Under the pieces are notes generated by a model. That model was given only the letters and a program-made list of their open reading frames with translations, was not told the origin of the DNA and searched no databases. The translations under genes and the position numbers were made by a program. Source: JL08 sp963765555 (GTDB lineage Bacteria; Pseudomonadota; Alphaproteobacteria; Rhodobacterales; Rhodobacteraceae). Taken from it: 64,000 nucleotides of DNA. Location of the stretch: assembly GCA_963765555.1 (NCBI GenBank), contig CAVXWX010000001.1, positions 124,001 to 188,000 on the forward strand. Direction: 5' to 3'. Positions 24,642-32,927 of this stretch are shown one piece after another; position 1 is the first letter of the stretch, and each line of letters opens with the position of its first letter.

Positions 24642-27455
24642 TCATTTGCCCACCTTCCATTTCAGTTCTTTCGGTCCGGTCCCGACGGGAGATTTGATCG
24701 CATCAAAGGCGGGTTCGCTTTCGCCTTGCCCTTCGACCTTTTCGATTTTGACCTTCAGGTCGAACCATGCCGCCTGTCCGGTGATCGGGTCCGAATTGGC
24801 CCACCGCAACCCGTCGCCTTTGGGGGGCAGCAATTCGTGGATCAGGTGGTTCAGCAGGAACCCTTTGGTCGCTTCGGGGGCATCGGGTTCCAGCGCCCAT
24901 GCGCCTTTGCGTTTGCCGATGGCGTTCCACGTCCACACGGTGTTTTCGTTCAGCGCGGCCATATGCGCGACAGGCACACGGATGGCCCCATGGGGCGAAG
25001 ACACGCGCGCCCAATCGCCATCCTTGAACCCATGTTCCTGCATCAGTTTGGTCGGCAGATACAGCGGGTTGCGCCCGTGCAACTGGCGCAGCCATGCGTT
25101 TTGCGACCCCCATGAGTGATACATCGCCATCGGGCGCTGCGTCAGCGCGTTGACAGTAAAACCCTCGTTTCCGGTCTGGTCGGTTTCATACCAGATCGGC
25201 AGCGGGTCCATGCGCGATTTGATCTGGTCGCGCAGATGATCGGGGGGCTGTCGGTCGCCGTGGCCTTCGGCAGCCAGTTGGAATTTGCGCATCGGTTCAA
25301 CGTAAAGCTGGAACAGATAGGGCTGGGGCGCATCGAACAGGCCGATTTTGACCGCCCAGTCCTGATAGGCCATGTTCCACGGTTTGTAATAATCGGCGCC
25401 TTCGGGGATATGGCTGACGAAAAAGCCGCCGTTTTCGATGTATTTGTCCAGTTGATCGGGGTTGACCGCACCGCGCCCCGTGTCAGAGCCATCGCCGCGA
25501 AATCCGGCCAGCGGGCCGATACCGGGTTTGCGTTCGTGATTGACGATGTAATCGGCGTAATCGGCGTATTTCTGGCTGCCGTCTTCGGTCACGAACCCCG
25601 GCAGGTTCAGACGCGCGCCCAGATCGCACAGCGCCGATTGAAATCCGCGCACATCGCGGTCGGGTTCGATCACGGGCCAGCGGATGGCATCGGCGGCGGC
25701 GTCTGCCTCGCAAATCGGGCGGTCCAGCAGGCTGATGCAATCGTGGCGTTCCAGATAGGTGGCATCGGGCAGGATCAGATCGGAATAGGCCACCATTTCG
25801 GAACTGTAGGCATCCGAATAGATGATACGCGGGATCACATAATCGCCGTTTTCATCCGTGTCTGTCAGCATGTCGATCACGCCGCGTGTGTTCATCGTGG
25901 AATTCCACGACATGTTGGCCATGTACATGAACAGCGTGTCGATCTTGTAGGGATCACCCGCATAGGCGTTGCTGATCACCATATGCATCAGACCGTGCGC
26001 CGACATCGGGTTTTCCCACGTGAACGCCTTGTCGATGCGCGCCGGTGTGCCGTCGTCTTTCAGGGCAAGATCATCCGGCCCCTGCACAAAACCCAGATGC
26101 GGGCCGTCAAGCGGTGCGCCGGGTGTGACCTTGCAATGCGGTTTGGGGTGGATCGTGGCCGGTTTCGGGTAGGGCGGTTTAAAGCGGAAGCCCCCCGGAA
26201 CCTCGACCGTGCCCAGCAGGATTTGCAGCACATGCAGCGCGCGGCAGGTCTGGAACCCGTTGGCGTGCGCGCTGACGCCGCGCATCGAGTGGAAGGACAC
26301 AGGCCGACCGATCATGCTGGCGTGTTTTTCGCCGCGGAAATCTGTCCATTCCTGTTTGATTTCAAACGCTTCATCAAAGGCGACGCGGGCCAGTTCGGCG
26401 GCGATGGTTCTGATCTTGGCGGCGGGGATGCCGCACCGTTCTGCGACCGCATCAGGGCTGTATTCGTCGGCCAGATAACGCTCGGCCATCATGTGAAAGA
26501 CGGGCACGTGGGTGATGCCGGCGCTGCGATGGGTGCCGGACAGATCGGGGCGCACGCCGGGTTTGTCAAAGGCGGTCAGTTTGCCGGTGACACGGTCCAC
26601 GACCAGCGGTTTGCCATCATCGTCTTTCAGGAACAGGCCGTGTTCGGGCGATTTTGGATCGGAATTGACCAGAACAGGGGCGTTGGTATAGCGCGCCAGA
26701 TAATCGAGATCGATCTTGCCCGCCTTCATCAATTCATGGACCAGCGCCAGAATGAACAATCCGTCGGTGCCCGGTGTGATCCCGACCCATTCATCGGCCA
26801 CGGCATTGTACCCTGTGCGGATCGGATTGACGCCGATCACCTTGGCGCCGCGCGCCTTGATCTTGCCAATGCCCATCTTGATCGGGTTGCTGTCATGGTC
26901 TTCGGCGACACCGAACAGCATGAACAGTTTGGTATGGTCCCAATCGGGCTGGCCGAATTCCCAGAACGCGCCGCCCATCGTATAGATGCCCGCCGCCGCC
27001 ATGTTGACGCTGCAAAACCCGCCATGGGCCGCATAGTTGGGGGTGCCGAAATTCTGCGCCCAGAAACTGGTAAAGGATTGCGATTGGTCGCGTCCGGTGA
27101 AAAAGGCAAGTTTTTCGGGGTTGGTATCACGGATCGGTTTCAGCCAGCTGACTGCAAGCTCCAGCGCCTCGTCCCAGCTTATTTCTTCAAATTCGCCCGA
27201 ACCGCGCGGGCCGACCCGTTTTAGCGGCGCGCGCAGGCGGGACGGGGCGTTGACCTGCATGATGCCGGCGCTGCCTTTGGCACACAGCACGCCCTTGTTC
27301 ACCGGATGATCGCGGTTGCCTTCGATATAGGCGACCTGCCCGTCTTTCATGTGCACGTTGATCCCGCAGCGACAGGCGCACATGTAGCAGGTTGTTTTGC
27401 GTATCTCGTCCGAAACATGGGGCGACGTGTCGAGGGTTGGCTGGCGATGCGGCAT
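24642..27455 (-). CDS. soeA: Sulfite dehydrogenase molybdopterin subunit
   Basis: 937-residue DMSO-reductase-superfamily catalytic subunit with bis-MGD cofactor. The N-terminal cluster C-Y-M-C-A-C-R-C plus LCAKG binds 4Fe-4S; GGFCSVNMAAAGIYTMGGAF, WNSTMNTRG and the C-terminal MGD domain (HSWGSQNAWLRQLHGRNPLY) follow. There is no twin-arginine leader (starts MPHRQPTLDTSPHVSDEIRK), so it stays in the cytoplasm, which fits SoeABC (sulfite to sulfate, electrons to quinone) and not periplasmic DMSO reductase. Position directly after pta and xsc, which release sulfite, supports this. A thiosulfate or polysulfide reductase remains the alternative. Confidence 0.87.
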   Translation of the reverse strand: MPHRQPTLDTSPHVSDEIRKTTCYMCACRCGINVHMKDGQVAYIEGNRDHPVNKGVLCAKGSAGIMQVNAPSRLRAPLKRVGPRGSGEFEEISWDEALELAVSWLKPIRDTNPEKLAFFTGRDQSQSFTSFWAQNFGTPNYAAHGGFCSVNMAAAGIYTMGGAFWEFGQPDWDHTKLFMLFGVAEDHDSNPIKMGIGKIKARGAKVIGVNPIRTGYNAVADEWVGITPGTDGLFILALVHELMKAGKIDLDYLARYTNAPVLVNSDPKSPEHGLFLKDDDGKPLVVDRVTGKLTAFDKPGVRPDLSGTHRSAGITHVPVFHMMAERYLADEYSPDAVAERCGIPAAKIRTIAAELARVAFDEAFEIKQEWTDFRGEKHASMIGRPVSFHSMRGVSAHANGFQTCRALHVLQILLGTVEVPGGFRFKPPYPKPATIHPKPHCKVTPGAPLDGPHLGFVQGPDDLALKDDGTPARIDKAFTWENPMSAHGLMHMVISNAYAGDPYKIDTLFMYMANMSWNSTMNTRGVIDMLTDTDENGDYVIPRIIYSDAYSSEMVAYSDLILPDATYLERHDCISLLDRPICEADAAADAIRWPVIEPDRDVRGFQSALCDLGARLNLPGFVTEDGSQKYADYADYIVNHERKPGIGPLAGFRGDGSDTGRGAVNPDQLDKYIENGGFFVSHIPEGADYYKPWNMAYQDWAVKIGLFDAPQPYLFQLYVEPMRKFQLAAEGHGDRQPPDHLRDQIKSRMDPLPIWYETDQTGNEGFTVNALTQRPMAMYHSWGSQNAWLRQLHGRNPLYLPTKLMQEHGFKDGDWARVSSPHGAIRVPVAHMAALNENTVWTWNAIGKRKGAWALEPDAPEATKGFLLNHLIHELLPPKGDGLRWANSDPITGQAAWFDLKVKIEKVEGQGESEPAFDAIKSPVGTGPKELKWKVGK

Positions 27456-27589
27456 CTCTACTCCTTGGCGTTCGGTACACGCTAGTGCGAGACCCCGAAT
27501 AGCACGACAATTTTCTGTTCACACCCGATCAATCGGAATTTTGTTTTTCAAAACGCGAAATGCGCTGGACGGTCTAGGGTTGTTTCAAG

Positions 27590-28630
27590 TCAGATTTGGC
27601 AGATTTGGCAGATTTGGCAGATTTGGCAGATTTGCAGAGCTGTCTGCACAACGGTTACGGCGATCATGTTGAACACATCTTCGGTCGAACATCCGCGCGA
27701 CAAATCGTTGGCGGGTTTGGCCAGCCCCTGAAGGATCGGGCCAATGGCGGTTGCGCCGCCGATGCGTTGGGCGATTTTGTAGCCAATGTTTCCCGCATCA
27801 AGGTTTGGAAAGATCATGACATTGGCATGCCCCGCGATGGCAGAGTCCGGTGCCTTGGTCTTGGCAACCGCGGGCACAAAGGCGGCATCAAACTGCATTT
27901 CACCGTCGATCGACAGATCAGGGGCCAGTTCCCGCGCGCGTTCTGTTGCTTTTGCCACCTTGTCGACATGCGCGTGGTGGGCGCTGCCCTTGGTGGAAAA
28001 CGACAGCATCGCCACCCGCGCCGGCTGTGCCGTCAGGGCGGCGTAGGATTTTGCCGCCGCGATTGCGATTGATGCCAGTTCAGGTGCGGACGGGTCGATC
28101 ACCAGTCCGCAATCCGAAAACACCAACGCATCAACCCCGCTGAAATGGTTGTCGGGCAGAACCATCAGGAAAAAGCTGGAGACCAGCGCCGCGTCCGGTG
28201 CCTTGCCAATCATGGTAATGGCGGCGCGCACGGTATCGGATGTTGTGCAGACCGCACCGCCTATGGTGCCATCCGCCAGACCGGCCCGCACCATCAGCGC
28301 GGAAAATATCAAAGGATCGCGCACCTGTTCCTGTGCGACTTGTGCACTGACGCCTTTGTGTTTGCGCAATTCGAAGTACAGGTTGGCCAGATCCTGACTG
28401 TGCGCGGATGTGGCCGGGTCTTCTATTGTGATGCCTGACAAACCGTCGCCGTTCGCAGCGGACACTTGTTGGGCCACCGTATCTTGCGGACCGACCAGAA
28501 CAACCGACGCGAAACCGGCCTTTACCGCCTGAACAGCACCGGCCACGACCCTTGGGTCATGGCCTTCGCTGAGCACGATCTTGGCAGGGTTTGCCGCCGC
28601 GCGGTTGTGTATGTCGCGCAGCGGCTTCAA
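27590..28630 (-). CDS. pta: Phosphate acetyltransferase
   Basis: 346-residue short-type Pta (single PTA/PTB domain) converting acetyl phosphate, the Xsc product, to acetyl-CoA. Conserved blocks: KIVLSEGHDPRVVAGAVQAV, GLADGTIGGAVCTTSDTVRA, VFSDCGLVIDPSA, AMLSFSTKGSA and VMIFPNLDAGNIGYKIAQRI. The start is TTG at 28630 with AAGGG 8 nt upstream; no ATG fits. The C-terminus is odd: after VVQTAL it ends in four Q-I-C repeats encoded by a 9-bp tandem repeat, an extension I do not know from other Pta proteins. Same strand as xsc, 48 bp apart. Confidence 0.93.
   Translation of the reverse strand: MKPLRDIHNRAAANPAKIVLSEGHDPRVVAGAVQAVKAGFASVVLVGPQDTVAQQVSAANGDGLSGITIEDPATSAHSQDLANLYFELRKHKGVSAQVAQEQVRDPLIFSALMVRAGLADGTIGGAVCTTSDTVRAAITMIGKAPDAALVSSFFLMVLPDNHFSGVDALVFSDCGLVIDPSAPELASIAIAAAKSYAALTAQPARVAMLSFSTKGSAHHAHVDKVAKATERARELAPDLSIDGEMQFDAAFVPAVAKTKAPDSAIAGHANVMIFPNLDAGNIGYKIAQRIGGATAIGPILQGLAKPANDLSRGCSTEDVFNMIAVTVVQTALQICQICQICQICQI
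27591..27634. repeat. Five-copy 9-bp tandem repeat at the 3' end of pta
   Basis: Unit CAGATTTGG: copies at 27591-27599, 27600-27608, 27609-27617, 27618-27626 and a partial 27627-27634 lacking the last G. The unit is a multiple of three, so copy-number change keeps the frame; on the minus strand it encodes Cys-Gln-Ile repeats that form the last residues of Pta. Confidence 0.95.
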
Positions 28631-28678
28631 GGCCGTACCCTTGGCAGGTTGGGTGGTATCAGACCGGTTGGCACCGGT

Positions 28679-30457
28679 TCACGTGCCCGTCTGCGGGTGC
28701 ATATCGGCGGCGGAAACACCTGCTACGGCGACCGGTTTCTTCATCGCGTCGCGGCGGAACGGTTCGCCCAGTTCCTGATTGATCATCGCTTCGATCAGGG
28801 TGGTCACGCCGTTTTCCATCTGGTCCTTGATCGCCTGGTTCAGCGCGTCTGTCAGTTCGTCCATCGTACGGGCGACGACACCTTTCAGGCCGCAAGCGTT
28901 GGCGATACCGGCATAAGACACGCCTGTGTCCAGTTCCGTGCCGACAAAGTTGTCTTCGTACCACAGGGTGGAATTCCGCTTTTCCGCGCCCCACTGGTAG
29001 TTGCGGAACACGATTTGCGTCATCGCGGGCCATTCTTCGCGCCCGATCGCGGTGAGTTCGTTCACCGCGATGCCAAATGCGCCATCGCCCGAAAAGCCCA
29101 CAACCGGCACATCAGGACAGCCGATTTTGGCGCCTGCCACAGCCGGAAGGCCGTAACCGCATGGCCCGAACAGGCCGGGTGCCAGATATTTGCGGCCTTC
29201 TTCAAAGGACGGGTAGGCGTTGCCAATGGCGCAGTTGTTGCCGATGTCGGAGGAAATGATCGCGTTCTTGGGCAATGCCGCCTGAATCGCGCGCCACGCC
29301 ATGCGCGGGCTCATCCAGTCGGGTTTTGCACCGCGGGCGCGTTCGTTCCATGTGGTGCCGGGATCGTCTTCTTCGTGATCCATGCTGGACAGCTGTTGTG
29401 CCCATGTGGATTTTGTTGTTGCGATCAGGTTCTTGCGCTCTGCACGGCCATCGTCGCCCGCGTTTTCTGGCAGTTTCGCCAGAATGGACTGGGCCACTTT
29501 TTTCGCATCGCCGATGATGCCGACCGTTACCTTTTTGGTCAGGCCGATCCGGTCGGCGTTGATATCAACCTGAATGATCTTGGCGTCTTTGGGCCAGTAA
29601 TCAATGCCGTAGCCGGGCAATGTGGAAAACGGGTTCAGGCGGGTACCAAGGCACAGAACAACATCGGCCTTGTTGATCAGTTCCATACCGGCCTTTGATC
29701 CGTTGTAGCCCAGCGGGCCCGCGAATAACGGGTGCGACCCGGGGAAGGCATCATTGTGCTGGTAGCCAACGCAAACCGGTGCATCCAGACGTTCGGCCAA
29801 TGCGATGGTATCTTTGATCGCACCTGCAAGAACAACGCCCGCGCCGTTCAGAATAACTGGGAACTTGGCGTTTGCGATCAGGTCGGCCGCTTGTGCAATT
29901 GCGGCTTCGCCGCCCGAGGGGCGTTCGAATTCGATGATTTCGGGGATTTCGATGTCGATGACCTGTGTCCAGAAATCGCGCGGTACGTTGATTTGTGCCG
30001 GTGCGCTTGCGCGTTTGGCTTGCATGATCACACGGTTCAAGGTTTCGGCAATCCGGGTCGGATCCCGGACTTCTTCCTGATAGGCGACCATGTCTTCGAA
30101 CAGTTTCATCTGTTCGACTTCCTGAAATCCGCCCTGCCCGATGGTTTTGTTTGCCGCTTGCGGTGTGACCAGCAGCAGGGGTGTGTGGTTCCAGTAGGCC
30201 GTTTTCACCGCGGTCACAAAGTTGGTGATGCCGGGGCCGTTCTGGGCGATCATCATCGACATTTTGCCGGTGGCGCGGGTGTATCCGTCTGCCATCATGC
30301 CGGCGCTGCCTTCGTGGGCACAATCCCAAAAGGTGATACCCGCAACCGGAAACAGATCGCTGATCGGCATCATGGCCGATCCGATAATTCCAAAGGCGTG
30401 TTCTATCCCGTGCCGTTGAAGTGTTTTAATAAAGGCTTCTTCGGTCGTCATTTTCAT
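28679..30457 (-). CDS. xsc: Sulfoacetaldehyde acetyltransferase
   Basis: 592-residue thiamine-diphosphate enzyme; with phosphate it cleaves sulfoacetaldehyde to acetyl phosphate and sulfite. The N-terminal half has HGIEHAFGIIGSAMMPISDL and CAHEGSAGMMADGYTRATGK (catalytic Glu); the C-terminal ThDP site is GFSGDGAFGIAVNELTAIGR. Overall architecture matches acetolactate-synthase-like enzymes, but the sequence and position beside pta, tauR and tpa identify Xsc. ATG 30457 (MKMTTEEAFIKTL) is preceded by AAGGA; ATG-like start 30493 is not. Two TauR-type boxes lie 83-115 bp upstream. Confidence 0.96.
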   Translation of the reverse strand: MKMTTEEAFIKTLQRHGIEHAFGIIGSAMMPISDLFPVAGITFWDCAHEGSAGMMADGYTRATGKMSMMIAQNGPGITNFVTAVKTAYWNHTPLLLVTPQAANKTIGQGGFQEVEQMKLFEDMVAYQEEVRDPTRIAETLNRVIMQAKRASAPAQINVPRDFWTQVIDIEIPEIIEFERPSGGEAAIAQAADLIANAKFPVILNGAGVVLAGAIKDTIALAERLDAPVCVGYQHNDAFPGSHPLFAGPLGYNGSKAGMELINKADVVLCLGTRLNPFSTLPGYGIDYWPKDAKIIQVDINADRIGLTKKVTVGIIGDAKKVAQSILAKLPENAGDDGRAERKNLIATTKSTWAQQLSSMDHEEDDPGTTWNERARGAKPDWMSPRMAWRAIQAALPKNAIISSDIGNNCAIGNAYPSFEEGRKYLAPGLFGPCGYGLPAVAGAKIGCPDVPVVGFSGDGAFGIAVNELTAIGREEWPAMTQIVFRNYQWGAEKRNSTLWYEDNFVGTELDTGVSYAGIANACGLKGVVARTMDELTDALNQAIKDQMENGVTTLIEAMINQELGEPFRRDAMKKPVAVAGVSAADMHPQTGT

Positions 30458-30539
30458 GGCTGTGATCCTTCGGAAAAATGGGTGATCGCGCATACGCGGT
30501 TAGGCTTGCATCGGTTTTAGGGCGTTTGGCCGGAGCGAG

Positions 30540-30572
30540 TTAGGGCCAGATGGGGTGCTGCGATAAGGCCAG
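30540..30572 (-). promoter_or_regulatory. Putative TauR operator upstream of xsc
   Basis: Two direct boxes read on the minus strand: CTGGCCTTAT (30563-30572) and CTGGCCCTAA (30540-30549), start-to-start spacing 23 bp. They resemble the CTGGACYTAA direct repeats I recall for Rhodobacter capsulatus TauR. The same pair with the same spacing precedes tpa. Confidence 0.7.
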
Positions 30573-30576
30573 TGCA

Positions 30577-32037
30577 TCAAAAGCCGTCTATGGCGGACTT
30601 GATCCGTGCAATCCCGTCGGGAATCCGGGATGCGGGAATCGAGGAGTAGGCCAGACGATAATAGTGTTTGGGCCGTCCCGTGCCGCTGAAAAAGGCGCGT
30701 CCGGGTTCGATCATCACGCCGTCGCCCAACAGCCTTTTCGCGAGCACATCGGTATCAACATGATCCGGTGCCTGCATCCAGAAGGATGACCCGCCAAAGG
30801 CACCCTGACCGGCGATGCGCAGCCCGGTTTCGGCGATCGCAGTTTCCATCACGCTGCGCCGTTCATGAAACGCGCGCCCCATGCGCCGGATCAGGGCATC
30901 ATAATGCCCAAGGGACAGAAAATAGGCGGCGGTGCGCTGGATATGGCCGGGCGGATGGCGCAATACGCTGGCCCGCAGGGCGCGGGCCTCGCGGATAAAG
31001 GGTTCGGACCCGACCAGATAGCCAAGGCGCAGGCCCGGAAACAGCGATTTTGAAAAGCTGCCGACGTAAATCACGCGCCCGTCGGGATCCAGCGATTTCA
31101 GGGCGGGTGAAGGCGGCTTCAGGAAGGACATTTCAAATTCGTAATCGTCCTCGACGATCAGCGCCTCCATCTGTCGCGCCCGTTCCAGCAACGCGCGCCG
31201 TCGCGCCAGAGGCATTGTTGCCGTGGTCGGGCACTGATGGCTGGGCGTTGTGAAGATCACATCGGTGCCGGGGGGGATGGCATCGGGTGGCAATCCGTCC
31301 TTGTCGACGCGGATGGGCGATAAATGGCAGCGCGACTGGGTCAGAATATCGCGCAGGGCATGATAACAGGGGTCTTCGATGGCTGCGGTCCGGCGTTGCG
31401 TTAGCAGAATTTGCGCCGTAAGCCACAACGCGTTTTGGGCGCCCAGTGTAATCAGAACCTGTTCAGGGCGGGCATTGATACCACGGCGTGGCAGGGTGTG
31501 GCGCACAATGAATTCGATCAGTTGGGGATCGTCCTGATCGTAATAGTCCGTGGTCAGTGGCGTGAAATCTTTTTGCCCCATCGCCTGCAAGGCGCAGTGG
31601 CGCCAGTTTGCGTGATCAAACAGCGCGGGATCGGCCTGCCCGTAGATAAACGGATACCGGTAGCGCGCCCAGTCCTGCGGTTTTCTGGGGGTATCGCCGC
31701 CGGTGAACCGCCTTCCAATGGCGCGGGTCCAGTCAACTGCATCCTGTTGCGGGGCAGAGGGCGCGAAATCGGGAGGGATGGGGGCATTGGCCGAGACAAA
31801 GTATCCAGAACGCCCTTGTGATGTCAGATAATCATTTGCCAGCAATTCGGTGTAAGCCAGCGTGACGGTGATCCGGCTGACACCCAGATGGTTGGCCATC
31901 TTGCGGGTGGAGGGCAGTTTTTCACCCTTGGTAAACCGCCCCGACAATATGCCCTGTGCGATCATTTGCTGGATCTGCGCCTGCAAGGTGCCTTGCACGT
32001 CGGGTTTCAGAAAAAAGGTTTCAACAGGAAGCGCCAT
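30577..32037 (-). CDS. tauR: MocR/GntR-family taurine regulator TauR
   Basis: 486-residue fusion of a GntR winged helix (residues 10-75: GTLQAQIQQMIAQGILSGRF, LPSTRKMANHLGVSRITVTL) and a fold-type-I aminotransferase domain (110-480) that binds PLP through the Lys of VGSFSKSLFPGLRLG. MocR proteins bind direct repeats; R. capsulatus TauR activates taurine genes with taurine as effector. The gene lies between xsc and tpa. ATG 32037 (MALPVETFFLKPD) is preferred to 32067, which falls inside a TauR-like box. Autoregulation is likely given the boxes at 32058-32083. Confidence 0.92.
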   Translation of the reverse strand: MALPVETFFLKPDVQGTLQAQIQQMIAQGILSGRFTKGEKLPSTRKMANHLGVSRITVTLAYTELLANDYLTSQGRSGYFVSANAPIPPDFAPSAPQQDAVDWTRAIGRRFTGGDTPRKPQDWARYRYPFIYGQADPALFDHANWRHCALQAMGQKDFTPLTTDYYDQDDPQLIEFIVRHTLPRRGINARPEQVLITLGAQNALWLTAQILLTQRRTAAIEDPCYHALRDILTQSRCHLSPIRVDKDGLPPDAIPPGTDVIFTTPSHQCPTTATMPLARRRALLERARQMEALIVEDDYEFEMSFLKPPSPALKSLDPDGRVIYVGSFSKSLFPGLRLGYLVGSEPFIREARALRASVLRHPPGHIQRTAAYFLSLGHYDALIRRMGRAFHERRSVMETAIAETGLRIAGQGAFGGSSFWMQAPDHVDTDVLAKRLLGDGVMIEPGRAFFSGTGRPKHYYRLAYSSIPASRIPDGIARIKSAIDGF

Positions 32038-32057
32038 TTGCCGAGTGTACTTTGGAC

Positions 32058-32083
32058 TTAGGGCCAATTCAATCTGGCCTTAT
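32058..32083. promoter_or_regulatory. Putative TauR boxes upstream of tauR (inverted)
   Basis: TTAGGGCCAA (32058-32067; TTGGCCCTAA on the minus strand) and CTGGCCTTAT (32074-32083, plus strand) form an inverted pair with 6 bp between, 21-46 bp upstream of the tauR start. Same sequence family as the xsc and tpa boxes but opposite arrangement, compatible with autorepression. Confidence 0.55.
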
Positions 32084-32254
32084 CAAGAAATGAAACCACT
32101 CGAATCCCGGTCGGGAATATGGCGTAAGGTTCGGAAATCATTTGGAAAAATTCAAGCCTTCATCGCTATTAATGAGACTTTTGGTTTCAAAATAGTGTTT
32201 ATAATGGCCAGAGAGACACGCCGTTTCCTGCGCCCTGCGCGTCACGCTTTGGGG

Positions 32255-32845
32255 TTACTGCCCGATATAGGCGCCGATTGATTGCACCGAAACATCTGCC
32301 GAATGGTCTCGCCCGTAGGCAACAATACCAAGGGAGCGGATCGCATCGGGTTTGACCTGATCCGGCAAGATCGATCCGGACGCATTGAACCGGTCCAGCG
32401 GTATATCGACGATCTGCCAGTTGGCCGATGTTTCAAACGGTGCCTGATAGTATTGCCACGGCAGGCGCGTCGAAGTTGTTCGCAGATGGATATAATACTG
32501 TTCGCCGTTTCCACGGACCCGAAGCCGTATGCCCTTTGTCGAGCTGGGAAGGCCGTCATCCAGTGCGGTACGGACCTGAATGAACCCGCCCCGGTTTTCG
32601 GTGCTGACCGTTCCGGTAAGCCGCAGAACGCTTGCACCGTCGCGGTTCTGTAATTCCGCTTGCCCTTGGGAAACGCCGCCCATCACGGTATCGGCCAGAT
32701 AGGTCCAAGAAAAATCCTGTACCGGTTTCAGTTCGTCCGCCATCAGATCACCCGCCCAAAGATGCCCCGCAACCAAAGCAACCGGCAGTGCAAGGCATGT
32801 GCGACGCGACACAAGGTGCGCGGTTCGGTTTTTTAAACTGGTCAT
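32255..32845 (-). CDS. CIA30-domain exported protein
   Basis: 196-residue protein matching the complex-I intermediate-associated protein 30 family (a galactose-binding-like beta sandwich): FSWTYLADTVMGGVSQGQAE, TENRGGFIQVRTAL, RLRVRGNGEQYYIHLRTTST, then PWQYYQAPF. The N-terminus MTSLKNRTAHLVSRRTCLAL continues into a hydrophobic stretch ending GHLWA, a signal peptide, with an SRR that hints at Tat export (uncertain). The function of bacterial CIA30 proteins is unknown. It sits between tpa and tauR on the same strand but is separated from tpa by a strong hairpin, so expression may be independent. Confidence 0.75.
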   Translation of the reverse strand: MTSLKNRTAHLVSRRTCLALPVALVAGHLWAGDLMADELKPVQDFSWTYLADTVMGGVSQGQAELQNRDGASVLRLTGTVSTENRGGFIQVRTALDDGLPSSTKGIRLRVRGNGEQYYIHLRTTSTRLPWQYYQAPFETSANWQIVDIPLDRFNASGSILPDQVKPDAIRSLGIVAYGRDHSADVSVQSIGAYIGQ

Positions 32846-32853
32846 GGAATGTG

Positions 32854-32899
32854 AAATGGCCCCGAACCGGTAGATTTCAATTACCGTTCGGGGCCATTT
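32854..32899 (-). terminator. Strong hairpin after tpa
   Basis: AAATGGCCCCGAA (32854-32866) pairs perfectly with TTCGGGGCCATTT (32887-32899); after a one-base bulge CGGTA (32868-32872) pairs with TACCG (32882-32886). It begins 28 bp after the tpa stop and ends 9 bp before the CIA30 start codon. Only a short U stretch follows on the minus strand. Confidence 0.65.
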
Positions 32900-32927
32900 T
32901 AGCGTTTGCGAGGGAACCGGAGCAGGT

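Noticed and set aside
25116..27224. 702-codon open frame on the plus strand opposite soeA
   Set aside because: It is exactly antisense to a well-supported molybdenum subunit, has no recognisable domain and is rich in His/Gly/Arg/Phe as expected for the complement of GC-rich codons.
24642..27455. DMSO reductase identity for the molybdopterin operon
   Set aside because: The catalytic subunit has no twin-arginine signal and sits next to sulfite-releasing enzymes, which fits cytoplasmic SoeABC better.
27567..27585. CTGGAC-like sequence upstream of soeA as a third TauR operator
   Set aside because: Only the first six bases match, there is no paired copy at 23 bp, and the rest differs.
27591..27634. 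Possible CRISPR-like array
   Set aside because: Units of 9 bp are directly adjacent with no spacers; it is a simple tandem repeat.
28466..29698. 410-codon open frame opposite xsc/pta
   Set aside because: Antisense shadow: crosses the xsc-pta junction and has no family features.
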